A stretch of 64,000 bases of DNA, taken from Achromobacter dolens. GTDB taxonomy: Bacteria > Pseudomonadota > Gammaproteobacteria > Burkholderiales > Burkholderiaceae_B. Every line of letters begins with the position of its first letter. The first letter of the stretch is position 1. A program made the position numbers and the translations under genes. The stretch covers positions 1 through 64,000 of the forward strand of contig NZ_CADIJW010000033.1 of NCBI RefSeq assembly GCF_902859745.1, read 5' to 3'. A model generated the notes under the pieces. The model did no database searches. It saw nothing but the letters and a program-made list of their open reading frames with translations, and was not told where the DNA came from. Shown piece by piece: positions 1-9,299 of this stretch.

Positions 1-236
1 AGCAGGCGGCGGCGCTGCTGCCGGCGCGCGCCGCGCAGGGTCGGCAACAGCAGGTCGCCAGGCACGCTGCCCAACCGTTGCTGCAGGGCCAGCATGCGCT
101 CCCAGGCCTGGCGGTGGCGCGCGTCGGCCTCCAGCCAGCGGCGCCAGGCGGTCCGCGCGGGATCGTCGGCATCGGCGTCGCGCAGGGCGACGTACCAGTG
201 CGCGGCGGCCTCCAGCAGTTCCGGCGCGGGCCGCAT
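1..236 (-). CDS. FecR-type anti-sigma regulator, N-terminal part (cut by window edge)
   Basis: The first 78 residues of a protein whose remainder lies left of the window. The visible part is the cytoplasmic DUF4880 domain typical of FecR proteins, with AAAHWYVALRD near residues 10-20 and a WRRWLEAD...HRQAWERM block near 31-48. FecR proteins are single-span inner-membrane sensors that hold and activate a FecI-type sigma factor in response to a loaded TonB-dependent receptor. Its ATG shares four bases (ATGA) with the stop of the sigma-factor gene, so the two are translationally coupled. A TonB-dependent siderophore receptor is expected next, outside the window. Confidence 0.85.
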   Translation of the reverse strand, partial: MRPAPELLEAAAHWYVALRDADADDPARTAWRRWLEADARHRQAWERMLALQQRLGSVPGDLLLPTLRGARRQQRRRL

Positions 237-739
237 CAGTCGGCGGCCAGCAACAGGCACTGCGTCAGCGCGCGCACCATGTGCTTCTTGACGGTGGTGA
301 CGGACACGCCCAGCCGGGCGCCCACCTGGGCGTAGGTCAATTCCTCGAACTGCGCCAGCAGGAAGATCTCGCGGGTGCGCGGGCCCAATTGATCCAGCAT
401 GCGGTCGATGGCCAGCACGGTTTCGAGCAGGATGGCGCGGGTCTCGGGCGAGATGGCGACCGGCTCGGGCCGAGCCGCCAGGGTTTCGAGGTAGGCGCGC
501 TCGATGGCCTGGCGGCGGTAGGCATCGGTGACCAGGCCGCGGGCGATGGTGGCGAGATACTCGCGCGGCCGCAGGATCGCCTCGACGTTGCGGTTGGCGA
601 GCACGCGCAGGAAGGTGTCCTGGGCCAGGTCGGCGGCGCTGTCGCCGTCGCCGAGCTTGCGGCGCAACATGCCCACCAGCCAGGGATGGTGGTCGCTGTA
701 CAGCGCTTCGAGGGTGGGAGCGGGAGCCTGGTCGGACAT
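236..739 (-). CDS. FecI-like ECF RNA polymerase sigma factor
   Basis: A 167-residue sigma-70 family protein of ECF size. Region 2 is seen in LYSDHHPWLVGMLRRKLGD and DLAQDTFLRVL, and region 4 in the C-terminal helix-turn-helix (ELTYAQVGARLGVS, then TTVKKHMVRAL). Sigma factors of this kind direct transcription of iron-uptake genes under FecR control. I chose the ATG at 739; the frame is open to a TTG at 763, which would add eight residues without a ribosome site. The overlapping fecR-like gene and the Fur-like box upstream both fit iron-starvation regulation. The cognate receptor is not visible. Confidence 0.88.
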   Translation of the reverse strand: MSDQAPAPTLEALYSDHHPWLVGMLRRKLGDGDSAADLAQDTFLRVLANRNVEAILRPREYLATIARGLVTDAYRRQAIERAYLETLAARPEPVAISPETRAILLETVLAIDRMLDQLGPRTREIFLLAQFEELTYAQVGARLGVSVTTVKKHMVRALTQCLLLAAD

Positions 740-776
740 GGAACGCACTTGACGCCCATGCAACCGAGCGGCCTAG

Positions 777-793
777 GAATGAATATTATTCTC
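777..793 (-). promoter_or_regulatory. Putative Fur box upstream of the ECF sigma gene
   Basis: On the minus strand the 17-mer GAGAATAATATTCATTC lies about 40 bp upstream of the sigma-factor ATG. It is AT-rich, nearly palindromic and resembles the Fur consensus (GATAATGATAATCATTATC), in sharp contrast to the GC-rich surroundings. A Fur site here would repress fecI/fecR when iron is plentiful. The match is by eye. Confidence 0.55.
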
Positions 794-890
794 GATTCTA
801 GCCGACCGCCGCGACGCCGTGGCGCAAGAAAATCCGGGCCGTGGCGGCAAACCGACGTCCCGGGGCGGCGGGCGCCCCGCCAATGCGGAC

Positions 891-1460
891 CTAGCGCAAC
901 ACGTTGCGCACGAAGCGCAGCGGCGCGTCGGCGTCGTTGCGATAGGAATACGGCTGCGCGCTGCTGTAGATGGCGAAGTCGTTGGCCCGCACCGGCTGCG
1001 TCACGCCCGACAGCTCCAGCAGCAGCGTGCCCTCGATGACGTAGATCATCTCGTGCCAGCCTTGCGGGTCGGGCTCGGCCACGTAGGTTTCGCCCGGTCC
1101 CAGCGACCAGATCCAGAGCTGCGCCTCGCAACTGGCGGGCGCGGCGCCCAGCAGCACGGCCTGACTGCCGGGGCGCTTGCCGCGCCAGGCGCGGGCCTCG
1201 ATGCGGCGCCGTTCGCGCGCCGGATCGCTGACCAGGTCGACAAACCCCACATCCAGCGCCTGCGCCAGCTTGTCCAGGCTGGACAGGCTGATGTTGGCGT
1301 TGCCCGCTTCCAGGCCGGCGATCATGCGGCGGCTGATGCCGGAGGCGTCGGCCAGCGCCGACTGGCTCAGGCCGGCCAGCTTGCGCAGGCGTTTCAGATT
1401 GGCCCCCACGTGCGTGAGGACATCACTGTCGGAATTGGTAATGTGCAGTATATTGCTCAA
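891..1460 (-). CDS. XRE-family transcriptional regulator with C-terminal cupin domain
   Basis: A 189-residue regulator. Residues about 17-75 form a helix-turn-helix of the XRE/Cro type (LKRLRKLAGLSQSALADASGISRRMIAGLEAGNANISLSSLDKLA in segments), and residues about 105-185 are a single cupin barrel (GPGETYVAEPDPQGWHEMIYVIEGTLLLEL). This architecture senses a small ligand, often an amino acid or amine. The gene is divergent from the DMT transporter at 1484 with only 23 bp between starts, so it very probably controls that exporter. The ligand cannot be read from sequence. Confidence 0.85.
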   Translation of the reverse strand: MSNILHITNSDSDVLTHVGANLKRLRKLAGLSQSALADASGISRRMIAGLEAGNANISLSSLDKLAQALDVGFVDLVSDPARERRRIEARAWRGKRPGSQAVLLGAAPASCEAQLWIWSLGPGETYVAEPDPQGWHEMIYVIEGTLLLELSGVTQPVRANDFAIYSSAQPYSYRNDADAPLRFVRNVLR

Positions 1461-1483
1461 ATTAGTGACACCTGAAGTCCGCC

Positions 1484-2380
1484 GTGAAATCCGAATCGAT
1501 GTTTGCCTTGTCGCGCCAGGAAATCGCCCTGGTGCTGGTCACCATGCTGTGGGGAAGCACTTTCCTCATTATCCATATCGCCATGCAGCATAGCGGACCG
1601 CTGTTCTTCGTGGGCGTGCGGTTCACCCTGGCGGGGGTGGGGTCGATGCTGCTGTTCCGCCGGCACATGGCGGGGCTGACGCGGCGCGAGACCGGGGCGG
1701 GGGTGGCGATCGGCTGCGCCCTGTTCCTGGGGTATTACCTGCAGACCTACGGCCTGCGCACCATCACCAGCAGCCAGTCGGCCTTCATCACCGCGCTGTA
1801 TGTGCCGATCGTGCCGTTGCTGCAATGGGCGGTGCTCAAGCGCCCGCCGGGCCTGATGAGCTGGGTCGGCGTGGCGCTGGCGTTCACCGGGCTGGTGCTG
1901 TTGGCGGGGCCCGAGGCGGGCGCGCTGCATTTCAGTCCGGGCGAGGTCGCGACGCTGGCGGGCGCGGCGGCGATTGCCGCCGAGATCATCCTGATCGGCC
2001 ATTTCGCCAGCTCGGTGGACAGCCGCCGTGTCACGGCGGTGCAGTTGCTGACGGCGGGGCTGGTGTCGTTCGCGCTGATGCCGCTGCTGGGCGAGCCCGT
2101 GCCGGCGTTCTCGTGGCGATGGGCCGGCGGGGCGATCGGGCTGGGCCTGGCCAGCGCGGTGATCCAGTTGACCATGAACTGGGCGCAAAAGTCGGTGTCG
2201 CCGACCCGCGCCACGGTGATCTATGCCGGCGAGCCGGTGTGGGGCGGCATCGTCGGCCGGCTGGCCGGGGAACGCCTGCCGGGCGTGGCGCTGGTGGGCG
2301 CGGCGCTGATCGTGGCCGGGGTCCTGGCCAGCGAGATCAAGTTCAAGCGCAAACCGAAGTCGCTGCCGCGCGAGGCCTGA
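1484..2380 (+). CDS. DMT-superfamily (EamA) inner-membrane transporter
   Basis: A 298-residue protein with about ten hydrophobic segments arranged as two EamA repeats, beginning at LVTMLWGSTFLIIHIAMQ and again near residue 150. Family members export metabolites or amino acids. The frame opens with GTG at 1484; an ATG at 1499 would remove five residues and is an alternative start. The C-terminal tail is basic (KFKRKPK), as expected for a cytoplasmic end. It is divergent from the XRE-cupin gene, which is its likely regulator. Substrate unknown. Confidence 0.85.
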   Translation: MKSESMFALSRQEIALVLVTMLWGSTFLIIHIAMQHSGPLFFVGVRFTLAGVGSMLLFRRHMAGLTRRETGAGVAIGCALFLGYYLQTYGLRTITSSQSAFITALYVPIVPLLQWAVLKRPPGLMSWVGVALAFTGLVLLAGPEAGALHFSPGEVATLAGAAAIAAEIILIGHFASSVDSRRVTAVQLLTAGLVSFALMPLLGEPVPAFSWRWAGGAIGLGLASAVIQLTMNWAQKSVSPTRATVIYAGEPVWGGIVGRLAGERLPGVALVGAALIVAGVLASEIKFKRKPKSLPREA

Positions 2381-2390
2381 CCGCCGGACC

Positions 2391-3047
2391 TCAGTTTGCC
2401 CGTTCGAGGAAGGCCTGCAACGCCGGCACCGTGTTCAGCACGTGCTGGCGCATCGCCGCCTCGCAGCGGTCGGCGTCGCCGGTGAGCAGCGCGTCGATCA
2501 GTTCCTGGTGCGATTCGCGCACCCGCAGCACGCGTCCCGGCTGGGCGGCCCACAGGCGCATGTAGGGCTCGACCACCGAGTGCAGTTCGGAGATCTGCCG
2601 CAACAGGCGCGGCTGCTGGCAGAAACTGCAAAGGTATTCGTGGAAGTCGCGATGGGCGCTGGTCCAGTCCAGGTAATCGCCGGAGCCCTGTTCGAGCTGG
2701 TCCAGCATGTTGGCCAGGCGGCGGATGTGTTCGGCGCTCATGTGGCGCACGGCGTTGCGCACGGCCAGCCCTTCGAGCACCGAGCGCATTTCGAAGACTT
2801 CGCGCATTTCCTGCTGGTTCAGGCCGCGCACCACGGCGCCGCGATTGGCGCGGATCTCGACCAGGCCCTCGGAGGCGAGCCGGCGCAGCGCGCCGCGCAC
2901 CGGCATGCGGCTGGTGCCGATCTCGCTGGCGATGACCTCGGGCACCAAGCGGTGGCCGGGCGGGTAGTTGCCCAGCCTGATTTCGCGCTGCAGGTGCTGG
3001 TAGGCCTCTTCTTCGGCGCTGACGGCTGTCTTCTGAAACTGCAGCAT
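2391..3047 (-). CDS. GntR-family regulator, FCD subfamily
   Basis: A 218-residue protein. The winged helix (residues about 14-75) contains QREIRLGNYPPGHRLVPEVIASEIGTSRMPVRGALRRLASEGLVE, given here only as the recognised GntR segment positions 22-66. The all-helical FCD ligand domain follows (about 85-210), with the metal-site histidine pattern of FadR-C proteins (DWTSAHRDFHEYL, then HQELIDALLTGD). I place the start at the ATG at 3047; longer in-frame sequence upstream has no domain content. It is divergent from the Bug receptor and gamma-glutamyltransferase genes and likely regulates them. Confidence 0.85.
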   Translation of the reverse strand: MLQFQKTAVSAEEEAYQHLQREIRLGNYPPGHRLVPEVIASEIGTSRMPVRGALRRLASEGLVEIRANRGAVVRGLNQQEMREVFEMRSVLEGLAVRNAVRHMSAEHIRRLANMLDQLEQGSGDYLDWTSAHRDFHEYLCSFCQQPRLLRQISELHSVVEPYMRLWAAQPGRVLRVRESHQELIDALLTGDADRCEAAMRQHVLNTVPALQAFLERAN

Positions 3048-3262
3048 TCTCGTCCCCGGGTTTTCAAAGCCGCCATGATAGATAAACGCAAAAATAACAC
3101 AAATTGGATCCAGTGATCCATGGATGCAAATACCTATATTCGGATCGCCGGCGCTCGCGTCAAATCCGTGACTGGCGCGCCGACCTTGCGCGTCCGCCGG
3201 GACCGCAACGGGCGATAGACCCGCCTGGCGCTCCATCGATACAACGCATTCAAGGGGAATCC

Positions 3263-4237
3263 ATGCCTTTCCGTCTCATCCGCGCCCTGGCGGGCGCCGC
3301 CGCCGTGGCCTTCGCCGCGCAAGCCGGCGCCCAGGCCACCGATTGGCCGCAGCATCCGGTGCGCATCGTGGTGCCGTTCCAGGCTGGTTCGGCCACCGAC
3401 CTGATTTCGCGCCAGCTTGGCGCGGCGCTGTCGACCGAACTGGGCCAGCCCTTCGTGGTGGAGGCCCGCCCGGGCGCCGCCGCCGCGATCGGCAGCGCCT
3501 CGGTGGCGCGCTCGGCGCCCGATGGCTACACACTGCTGATGGGCGGCCCGGCCGCCGTCGTCACCAACCGATTCCTGCAAAAGCGCCTGGCCTACGATCC
3601 GGACAAGTTCGAGCTGGTGTCGATGGTGGCGTATACGCCCAACATTCTGCTGGCCAATCCGCAGCAGCCGTTCAAGACCCTGCCCGAGATGATCGCGTAC
3701 GCCCGCGCCAATCCCGGCAAGCTGACCTACGCCTCGTTCGGCACCGGCACCACCTCGCACATGGCGGGCGAAATGCTCAAGTCGGTGGCCGGCATCGATA
3801 TCCTGCACGTGCCCTACAAGGGCGCCGGCGAAGCGATTCCGGCGCTGCTGAGCGGCCAGGTGTCGATGTACTTCGACACCATCATGACCGGCCTGCCGCA
3901 GGTCAAGAGCGGCGCGCTGCTGGCGCTGGGCATGTCCAATTCGCAGCGCTCGTCGCTGGCGCCGGACATCCCCACCATCGCCGAGCAGGGCTATGCCGGC
4001 TACGACATCGCCCCCTGGTACGGGCTGGTGGCGCCGGAAGGCACGCCCGCGCCGATCCTGGACAAGCTCAACCGCGCCGTCAACAAGGTGCTGGCCGATC
4101 CCGCCTTGCGCGGTAAGCTGGCCGAAGCCGGCGCCGAGCCGCGTGGCGGCAGCCGCGAGGAATTCGCCGCCTTCATCAAGGCCGAGATTCCCCGCACCAA
4201 GCAGTTGATCGACCAGGCCGGCATCACCCCGCAGTAA
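3263..4237 (+). CDS. Bug-family (TctC-like) periplasmic solute-binding protein
   Basis: A 324-residue secreted receptor. A signal peptide with an AQAGAQA cleavage region is followed by the Bug signature (WPQHPVRIVVPFQAGSATDL) and the ligand-loop motif YASFGTGTTSHMAGE with HVPYKGAGEAIPALLSG. Such receptors deliver carboxylates or amides to TTT-type permeases, but most are orphans, as here. The start at 3263 follows AAGGGGAA at good spacing. The downstream gamma-glutamyltransferase begins 25 bp later, so the pair is probably one transcript under the divergent GntR regulator. Confidence 0.9.
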   Translation: MPFRLIRALAGAAAVAFAAQAGAQATDWPQHPVRIVVPFQAGSATDLISRQLGAALSTELGQPFVVEARPGAAAAIGSASVARSAPDGYTLLMGGPAAVVTNRFLQKRLAYDPDKFELVSMVAYTPNILLANPQQPFKTLPEMIAYARANPGKLTYASFGTGTTSHMAGEMLKSVAGIDILHVPYKGAGEAIPALLSGQVSMYFDTIMTGLPQVKSGALLALGMSNSQRSSLAPDIPTIAEQGYAGYDIAPWYGLVAPEGTPAPILDKLNRAVNKVLADPALRGKLAEAGAEPRGGSREEFAAFIKAEIPRTKQLIDQAGITPQ

Positions 4238-4262
4238 TTTTCCACAGAGTCTCCACGCCACC

Positions 4263-5858
4263 ATGTCTTCTTCCTTCGATTGGTCTTTTCCGTACGCTTC
4301 CCGAAAAATGCCGGTGCTGGCCGCCAACGCGGTCGCGACCAGCCAGCCGCTGGCGGCGCAGGCCGGCCTGCGCATGCTGCTGGCCGGCGGCAATGCCGTG
4401 GACAGCGCCATCGCCACCGCCATCGCGCTGACCGTGGTCGAGCCCGTGATGAACGGCATCGGCGGCGACATGTTCGCGCTGGTGTGGCACGAAGGAAGAC
4501 TGCATGGCCTGAACTCCAGCGGCTGCTCGCCGGCGGCGTGGACGCCGGCGTACTTCGCCGGCCGCGAGGCGATGCCGGGCACCGGCTGGGGCACGGTCAC
4601 CGTGCCCGGCCAGGTGGCGGGCTGGAAGGCGCTGTCCGACCGCTTCGGCAAGCTGCCGTTCGCGCAGTTGTTCGAGCCGGCCATCGCCTACGCCGAGAAT
4701 GGCTTCGCGGTGAGCCCGACGATCGCGCGCCAATGGGCCAACCAGGCGTCCAAGCTGGCGCAGGAGCCGGGCTTCGCGCAGGCCTTCCTGCCGCAAGGCC
4801 GCGCGCCGCAGGCGGGTGAATGGTGGCGCTTTCCGGACCAGGCGCGCACCCTGCGCGAGATCGCCGAGAGCGGCGGCGACAGCTTCTACCGCGGCGCGCT
4901 GGCCAACAGGATCGCCGATTTCGCCGCCCGCACCGGCGGCGCGCTGAGCGCGGCCGACCTGGACCAGCATCGCCCCGAGTGGGTCGAGCCGATCTCGCAA
5001 TCGTTCCGCGGCTACCAACTGCACGAAATCCCGCCGAGCGGCCAGGGCATCTCGGCGCTGATGGCGCTGGGCATGCTGGAACAGTTCGACCTGGAATCGA
5101 TGGGCCGCGACAGCGCCGATTACTACCACGTCAGCATCGAGGCCATGAAGCTGGCCTTCGCCGACCTGCATCACCACGTGGCCGACCCGCGCCACATGCG
5201 CACCGACGCCCGCGCCCTGCTCGACCCGGCCTACCTGGCCGAGCGCGCGCGGCTGATCTCGATGGATCGCGCCGCCGTGCCGGTGGCCGGCACGCCCGCG
5301 ACCGGCGGCACGGTCTACCTGACCGCCGCCGACGCGGCCGGCACCATGGTGTCGTTCATCCAGTCCAACTACCACGGCTTCGGTTCGGGCGTGGTGGTGC
5401 CGGGCACCGGCATCAGCCTGCACAACCGCGGCCTGAACTTCGTGCTGACGCCCGGCCACGTCAATCAGGTGGCGCCGCGCAAGAAGCCGATGCACACCAT
5501 CATCCCGGCCTTCGTCACCCGCGGCGGCGAGCCGGTGATGTCGTTCGGCGTGATGGGCGGCTCGATGCAGGCGCAGGGTCACCTGCAGATGATGACGCGG
5601 CTGGCGGCCTTCGGCCAGAATCCCCAGGCCATGAGCGACGCGCCGCGCTTCCGGGTGGAAAAGGGTCCGGTGGTGAACGTCGAATCGCACCTGCCCGCCG
5701 ACGTGGTCGACACGCTGCGCCAGCGCGGCCACAACGTGGCTGTGGCGCCGGTCGACAGCCTGGAGTTCGGTTCGGCGCAACTGATCCGCCGGCTGCCGCA
5801 GGGCGGCTATGTGGCGGCGTCCGATTCTCGCCGCGACGGTCAGGCGGTCGGTTTCTAG
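4263..5858 (+). CDS. Gamma-glutamyltransferase family protein (Ntn hydrolase)
   Basis: A 531-residue protein of full GGT length. N-terminal GGNAVDSAIATAIALTVVEP and NGIGGDMFALVW are family hallmarks. The autoprocessing site is the GGT(350)VYLTAAD segment, where Thr350 would become the nucleophile of the small subunit; SMQAQGHLQM lies in the small subunit. There is no obvious signal peptide, so it may act in the cytosol on a gamma-glutamyl or related amide taken up through the adjacent Bug receptor. The exact substrate is not predictable from sequence. Confidence 0.88.
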   Translation: MSSSFDWSFPYASRKMPVLAANAVATSQPLAAQAGLRMLLAGGNAVDSAIATAIALTVVEPVMNGIGGDMFALVWHEGRLHGLNSSGCSPAAWTPAYFAGREAMPGTGWGTVTVPGQVAGWKALSDRFGKLPFAQLFEPAIAYAENGFAVSPTIARQWANQASKLAQEPGFAQAFLPQGRAPQAGEWWRFPDQARTLREIAESGGDSFYRGALANRIADFAARTGGALSAADLDQHRPEWVEPISQSFRGYQLHEIPPSGQGISALMALGMLEQFDLESMGRDSADYYHVSIEAMKLAFADLHHHVADPRHMRTDARALLDPAYLAERARLISMDRAAVPVAGTPATGGTVYLTAADAAGTMVSFIQSNYHGFGSGVVVPGTGISLHNRGLNFVLTPGHVNQVAPRKKPMHTIIPAFVTRGGEPVMSFGVMGGSMQAQGHLQMMTRLAAFGQNPQAMSDAPRFRVEKGPVVNVESHLPADVVDTLRQRGHNVAVAPVDSLEFGSAQLIRRLPQGGYVAASDSRRDGQAVGF

Positions 5859-5965
5859 GCGCGCCGGGCGCGGCGGCGGAACACGCCGCCGGAAAGGGGC
5901 TTGATCGGTCATATGGGCGACGCCGGGCGCGGCGATACTGCCGTGCAGACTCAGCAAGGCCCCCC

Positions 5966-7306
5966 ATGAACCGAATCCTGTCCGCCGCGGCCCTGGCCGC
6001 CTCCCTGGCAATCCCGTCCGCCCTGCCCTGCCGCGCGCTGGCCGCGCTGCCGATGGCCGTGGGCGGCCAGCCGTTGCCCTCGCTGGCGCCGATGCTCGAA
6101 CGCGTGACGCCGGCGGTGGTCAACATTTCCGCCCAGGGCGACGGCGGGCAGGCGCCCGCCTTCGGCCCGGCCCGCGCCGGCGGACGCCAGAGCATCGGCT
6201 CGGGCGTGATCGTCGACGCGGCCCAGGGCAACATCCTGACCAATCACCATGTGGTGCGCGGCGCCACCTCCATCCGCGTGTCGCTGCAGGACGGCCGCAG
6301 CTTCACCGCGACGGTGGTCGGCAGCGATCCGGACACCGACCTGGCGGTGCTGCGCATTCCGCCCGACAGGCTGCAGGCCCTGACCCTGTCCGATTCCAGC
6401 GACCTGCGGGTGGGCGACTTCGTGGTCGCCATCGGCGATCCCTACGGCCTGGGGCAATCGGCCTCGTCGGGCATTGTGTCAGCGCTGGAGCGCTCAAGCC
6501 TGCGCGCGGCCGGCTACCAGAACTTCATCCAGACCGACGCTTCCATCAATCCGGGCAACTCGGGCGGCGCGCTGGTCAACCTGAATGGCGAGCTGGTCGG
6601 CATCAACACCATGATCTACACGCCCTCGGGCGGCAACGTCGGCATCGGTTTCGCGATTCCGTCGAACCTGGCGGGCGAGGTCATGCGCCAACTGCTGCAG
6701 CACGGCCAGGTGCAGCGCGGCGGCCTGGGACTGGACACCATCGACGTCACGCCGCGCAACGCGCGCCAGTTGGGCATGGCGCCCAACGCCACGGGGGTGG
6801 TGGTGGCGCGCGTGGCGGACGGCTCGCCGGCGCAACAGGCGGGGGTGCAGGCGCGCGACCTGATTGTGGCGCTGGATGGCAAGCCGATCGGCAGCAGCGC
6901 GCAACTGCGCAACGCCGAGGGCCTGCTGCCGGTGGGCAAGCAGGTGCGGCTGACGCTGTCGCGCGGCGGCCAGCGCTCGGAGGTGACGCTGCGCATCGAA
7001 CCCGAGAAGAACGAGCGGCTGCACGGCGGTTCGCTGGATGCGCGCCTGAACGGCGTGGAATTCGCCGAGATCGGCCGCGAACAGCGCCTGAAGGGCAACG
7101 ATGGCGTGGCGGTCAGCGCCACCTATCCCGAGCGCGGCGCGGTGGCGGCGCGGATGCAGCGCGGCGACGTCATCATCGGCGTCAACCAGCGCCCGGTCAG
7201 CCGGCTGGCCGACCTGCGCGGCCTGCTGGCCGGCGCCGCGCCGGGGCAGCCGCTGCTGCTGACGCTGGTGCGCGGCCGGGCGATGTATACCTTGCAGATC
7301 CAGTAG
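5966..7306 (+). CDS. DegP/DegQ (HtrA)-type periplasmic serine endoprotease
   Basis: A 446-residue protein with a signal peptide (cleavage near ALAALP), a trypsin-like domain and two PDZ domains. The triad is visible: His95 in TNHHVV, Asp125 in DPDTDLAVL and Ser199 in NPGNSGGAL. PDZ1 covers about 255-345 and PDZ2 about 370-446. The open frame extends far upstream over the GGT gene, but only the ATG at 5966 precedes a signal peptide. HtrA proteases degrade or refold misfolded envelope proteins. It stands alone between GGT and a permease. Confidence 0.93.
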   Translation: MNRILSAAALAASLAIPSALPCRALAALPMAVGGQPLPSLAPMLERVTPAVVNISAQGDGGQAPAFGPARAGGRQSIGSGVIVDAAQGNILTNHHVVRGATSIRVSLQDGRSFTATVVGSDPDTDLAVLRIPPDRLQALTLSDSSDLRVGDFVVAIGDPYGLGQSASSGIVSALERSSLRAAGYQNFIQTDASINPGNSGGALVNLNGELVGINTMIYTPSGGNVGIGFAIPSNLAGEVMRQLLQHGQVQRGGLGLDTIDVTPRNARQLGMAPNATGVVVARVADGSPAQQAGVQARDLIVALDGKPIGSSAQLRNAEGLLPVGKQVRLTLSRGGQRSEVTLRIEPEKNERLHGGSLDARLNGVEFAEIGREQRLKGNDGVAVSATYPERGAVAARMQRGDVIIGVNQRPVSRLADLRGLLAGAAPGQPLLLTLVRGRAMYTLQIQ

Positions 7307-7360
7307 GCGCGCCGAACCGGCGATAATGCTTCCCGCCCTGGATTCTCGCCGTCGCCGCCC

Positions 7361-8623
7361 ATGTCCTTTCCCGCACCCTCCCTCGCCCTCTGGGGCATTT
7401 CCGCCCTGGCGATCGTCGGCATCCTGCTGCGCCCCTGGAAGCTGCCCGAATACGTCTGGGCCGGCGGCGCCGCGCTGCTGCTGACGGCGACCGGGCTGAT
7501 CCCGTGGCAGGCGGCGCTGGGCGCGGTCGGCAAGGGGCTGGACGTGTACCTGTTCCTGATCGGCATGATGGTGCTGGCCGAGCTGGCGCGCCAGCAGGGG
7601 CTGTTCGACTGGCTGGCGATGGTGGCGGCGCGCCATGCGCGCGGGTCGGCGCGGCGGCTGTTCGACCTGGTGTTCCTGGTGGGTATCCTGGTCACCGTCT
7701 TCCTGTCGAACGACGCCACCGCCGTGGTGCTGACACCGGCGGTGTACGCCGCGGCGCGGGCCGCCGGCGCGCGGCCGCTGCCCTATTTGTTCATCTGCGC
7801 ATTCATCGCCAACGCCGCCAGCTTCGTGCTGCCGATCTCCAACCCCGCGAACCTGGTGGTGTACGGCAGCCAGATGCCGCCGCTGCTGGACTGGCTGCAA
7901 CGCTTCACGCTGCCGTCGCTGGCGGCCATCGGCCTGACCTATCTGGCCCTGCGCTTCAGCCAGCGCGAGGCGCTGCGCCAGCCGCTGCGCACCGACATCG
8001 TGCCGCAACCGCTGGCCGCGGGCGCGCGCCTGACCGGCATCGGCATCCTGGTGACGGCGGCGGTGCTGATGCTGGCCTCGGCGCTGCACGCAGACCTGGG
8101 CCTGCCGACCTTCATCGCCGGGCTGGCCACCGCCGGCCTGATCCACCTGAAGCAGCGGCTCAGTCCGCTGCCGGTGCTGCGCCACGTGGCCTGGGGCGTG
8201 CTGCCGATGGTGGCCGGCCTGTTCGTGCTGGTCGAGGGCCTGGCGCTCAGCGGCGCCATCGACGCGCTGGCGCGGGCATTGCTGCGGCTGGCAGGCGACT
8301 CGGCCGGCGGCGCGCTGTGGGGCGCGGGCATCGTGGCGGCATTGGCCAGCAATGTCATCAACAACCTGCCGGCCGGCCTGATCGCCGGCTCGGTCGGCCA
8401 GATCGCCGACCTGCCGGCACAGACCGCCGGCGCGCTGCTGATCGGCGTGGACCTGGGCCCCAACCTGTCGATCACCGGCTCGCTGGCGACGCTGCTGTGG
8501 CTGATCGCCGTGCGGCGCGAGGGCCAGCACGTCGGCGCGCTGCGCTTTCTCAAGCTGGGCGCGTGGGTGATGCCGCCAGCCCTGCTGGGCGCGCTGCTGA
8601 TGCTGGCGCTGGCCGGCGGCTGA
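7361..8623 (+). CDS. ArsB/NhaD-type (SLC13-related) ion permease
   Basis: A 420-residue integral membrane protein with about eleven hydrophobic helices. The motif FLSNDATAVVLTPAVYAAAR and the later ASNVINNLPAGLIAG and GVDLGPNLSITGSLATLLW are characteristic of the ArsB/NhaD ion-transporter superfamily. Members expel arsenite or exchange Na+/H+, or import dicarboxylates. No arsR, arsC or arsA lies nearby, so an arsenic role is not supported by context. The start follows directly after a short leader of 54 bp behind the protease gene. Confidence 0.8.
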   Translation: MSFPAPSLALWGISALAIVGILLRPWKLPEYVWAGGAALLLTATGLIPWQAALGAVGKGLDVYLFLIGMMVLAELARQQGLFDWLAMVAARHARGSARRLFDLVFLVGILVTVFLSNDATAVVLTPAVYAAARAAGARPLPYLFICAFIANAASFVLPISNPANLVVYGSQMPPLLDWLQRFTLPSLAAIGLTYLALRFSQREALRQPLRTDIVPQPLAAGARLTGIGILVTAAVLMLASALHADLGLPTFIAGLATAGLIHLKQRLSPLPVLRHVAWGVLPMVAGLFVLVEGLALSGAIDALARALLRLAGDSAGGALWGAGIVAALASNVINNLPAGLIAGSVGQIADLPAQTAGALLIGVDLGPNLSITGSLATLLWLIAVRREGQHVGALRFLKLGAWVMPPALLGALLMLALAGG

Positions 8624-8722
8624 CAGCCCGCGGCCGCGTCACGCGCCGCTCCCGCGTGCTGTCGCACGCCCTCCGGCGTACCCAGCGGCGGTCCGTCGCG
8701 ATGGCGGCGCCGCGCGCAGGGG

Positions 8723-9268
8723 TCAAGACTGGGGCTGCGCCAGCAGCCGCTGGATCTCGGCCTCGGTCTCGGCATAGCGCCCCTCGCCGAAGTGGCGGTA
8801 GACGATGTTGCCGCCCTTGTCGATCAGGTAGAACGCGGGCCAGTACTGGTTGCGGTAGGCGTCCCAGGTCTTGTACTGGTTGTCCTGCGCCACCGGATAT
8901 TCGATGCCGAAGCGCTTGATGGCGTCCGCCACGTTCCGGGTGGTGCGCTCGAACGGGAATTCCGGCGTGTGCACGCCGACCACGACCAGGCCCTGGTCCT
9001 TGTACTTCTGGTTCCACTGCTTCACGTACGGCAGGGTGTTGATGCAATTGATGCAGGTGTAGGTCCAGAAATCGACCAGCACGACCTTGCCGCGCAGGCC
9101 GGCCAGGGTGAGCGGCTCGCTGTTGAGCCAGGTCTGGATGCCGGTGAATTCCGGCGCGGGGGCCGGCGCGGGCGCGGCGGCGTGCGCGGCGGCGCCGAGC
9201 AGCAGGCCGGCCAGGGCCAGTTTGGCGGAGATGAGGGCCCGGCGGGCCGGCAGGCGGATGGATGGCAT
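8723..9268 (-). CDS. TlpA/AhpC-like thiol-disulfide oxidoreductase (exported)
   Basis: A 181-residue protein with a signal peptide followed by an Ala/Pro linker, then a thioredoxin fold. The redox site is Cys72-Ile-Asn-Cys75 in WTYTCINCINTLPYV, the form found in DipZ-like and cytochrome c biogenesis redoxins. The start at 9268 follows AAGGAGCGC. It is downstream of a ccdA gene with 31 bp between them, so CcdA probably passes electrons across the membrane to this protein in the periplasm. Confidence 0.85.
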   Translation of the reverse strand: MPSIRLPARRALISAKLALAGLLLGAAAHAAAPAPAPAPEFTGIQTWLNSEPLTLAGLRGKVVLVDFWTYTCINCINTLPYVKQWNQKYKDQGLVVVGVHTPEFPFERTTRNVADAIKRFGIEYPVAQDNQYKTWDAYRNQYWPAFYLIDKGGNIVYRHFGEGRYAETEAEIQRLLAQPQS

Positions 9269-9299
9269 GGTGCGCTCCTTCAGGTTGCGGATAAACGGC

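Noticed and set aside
7361-8623. Naming the permease arsB and inferring arsenic resistance.
   Set aside because: The superfamily also includes Na+/H+ and dicarboxylate carriers, and no other ars gene lies nearby.
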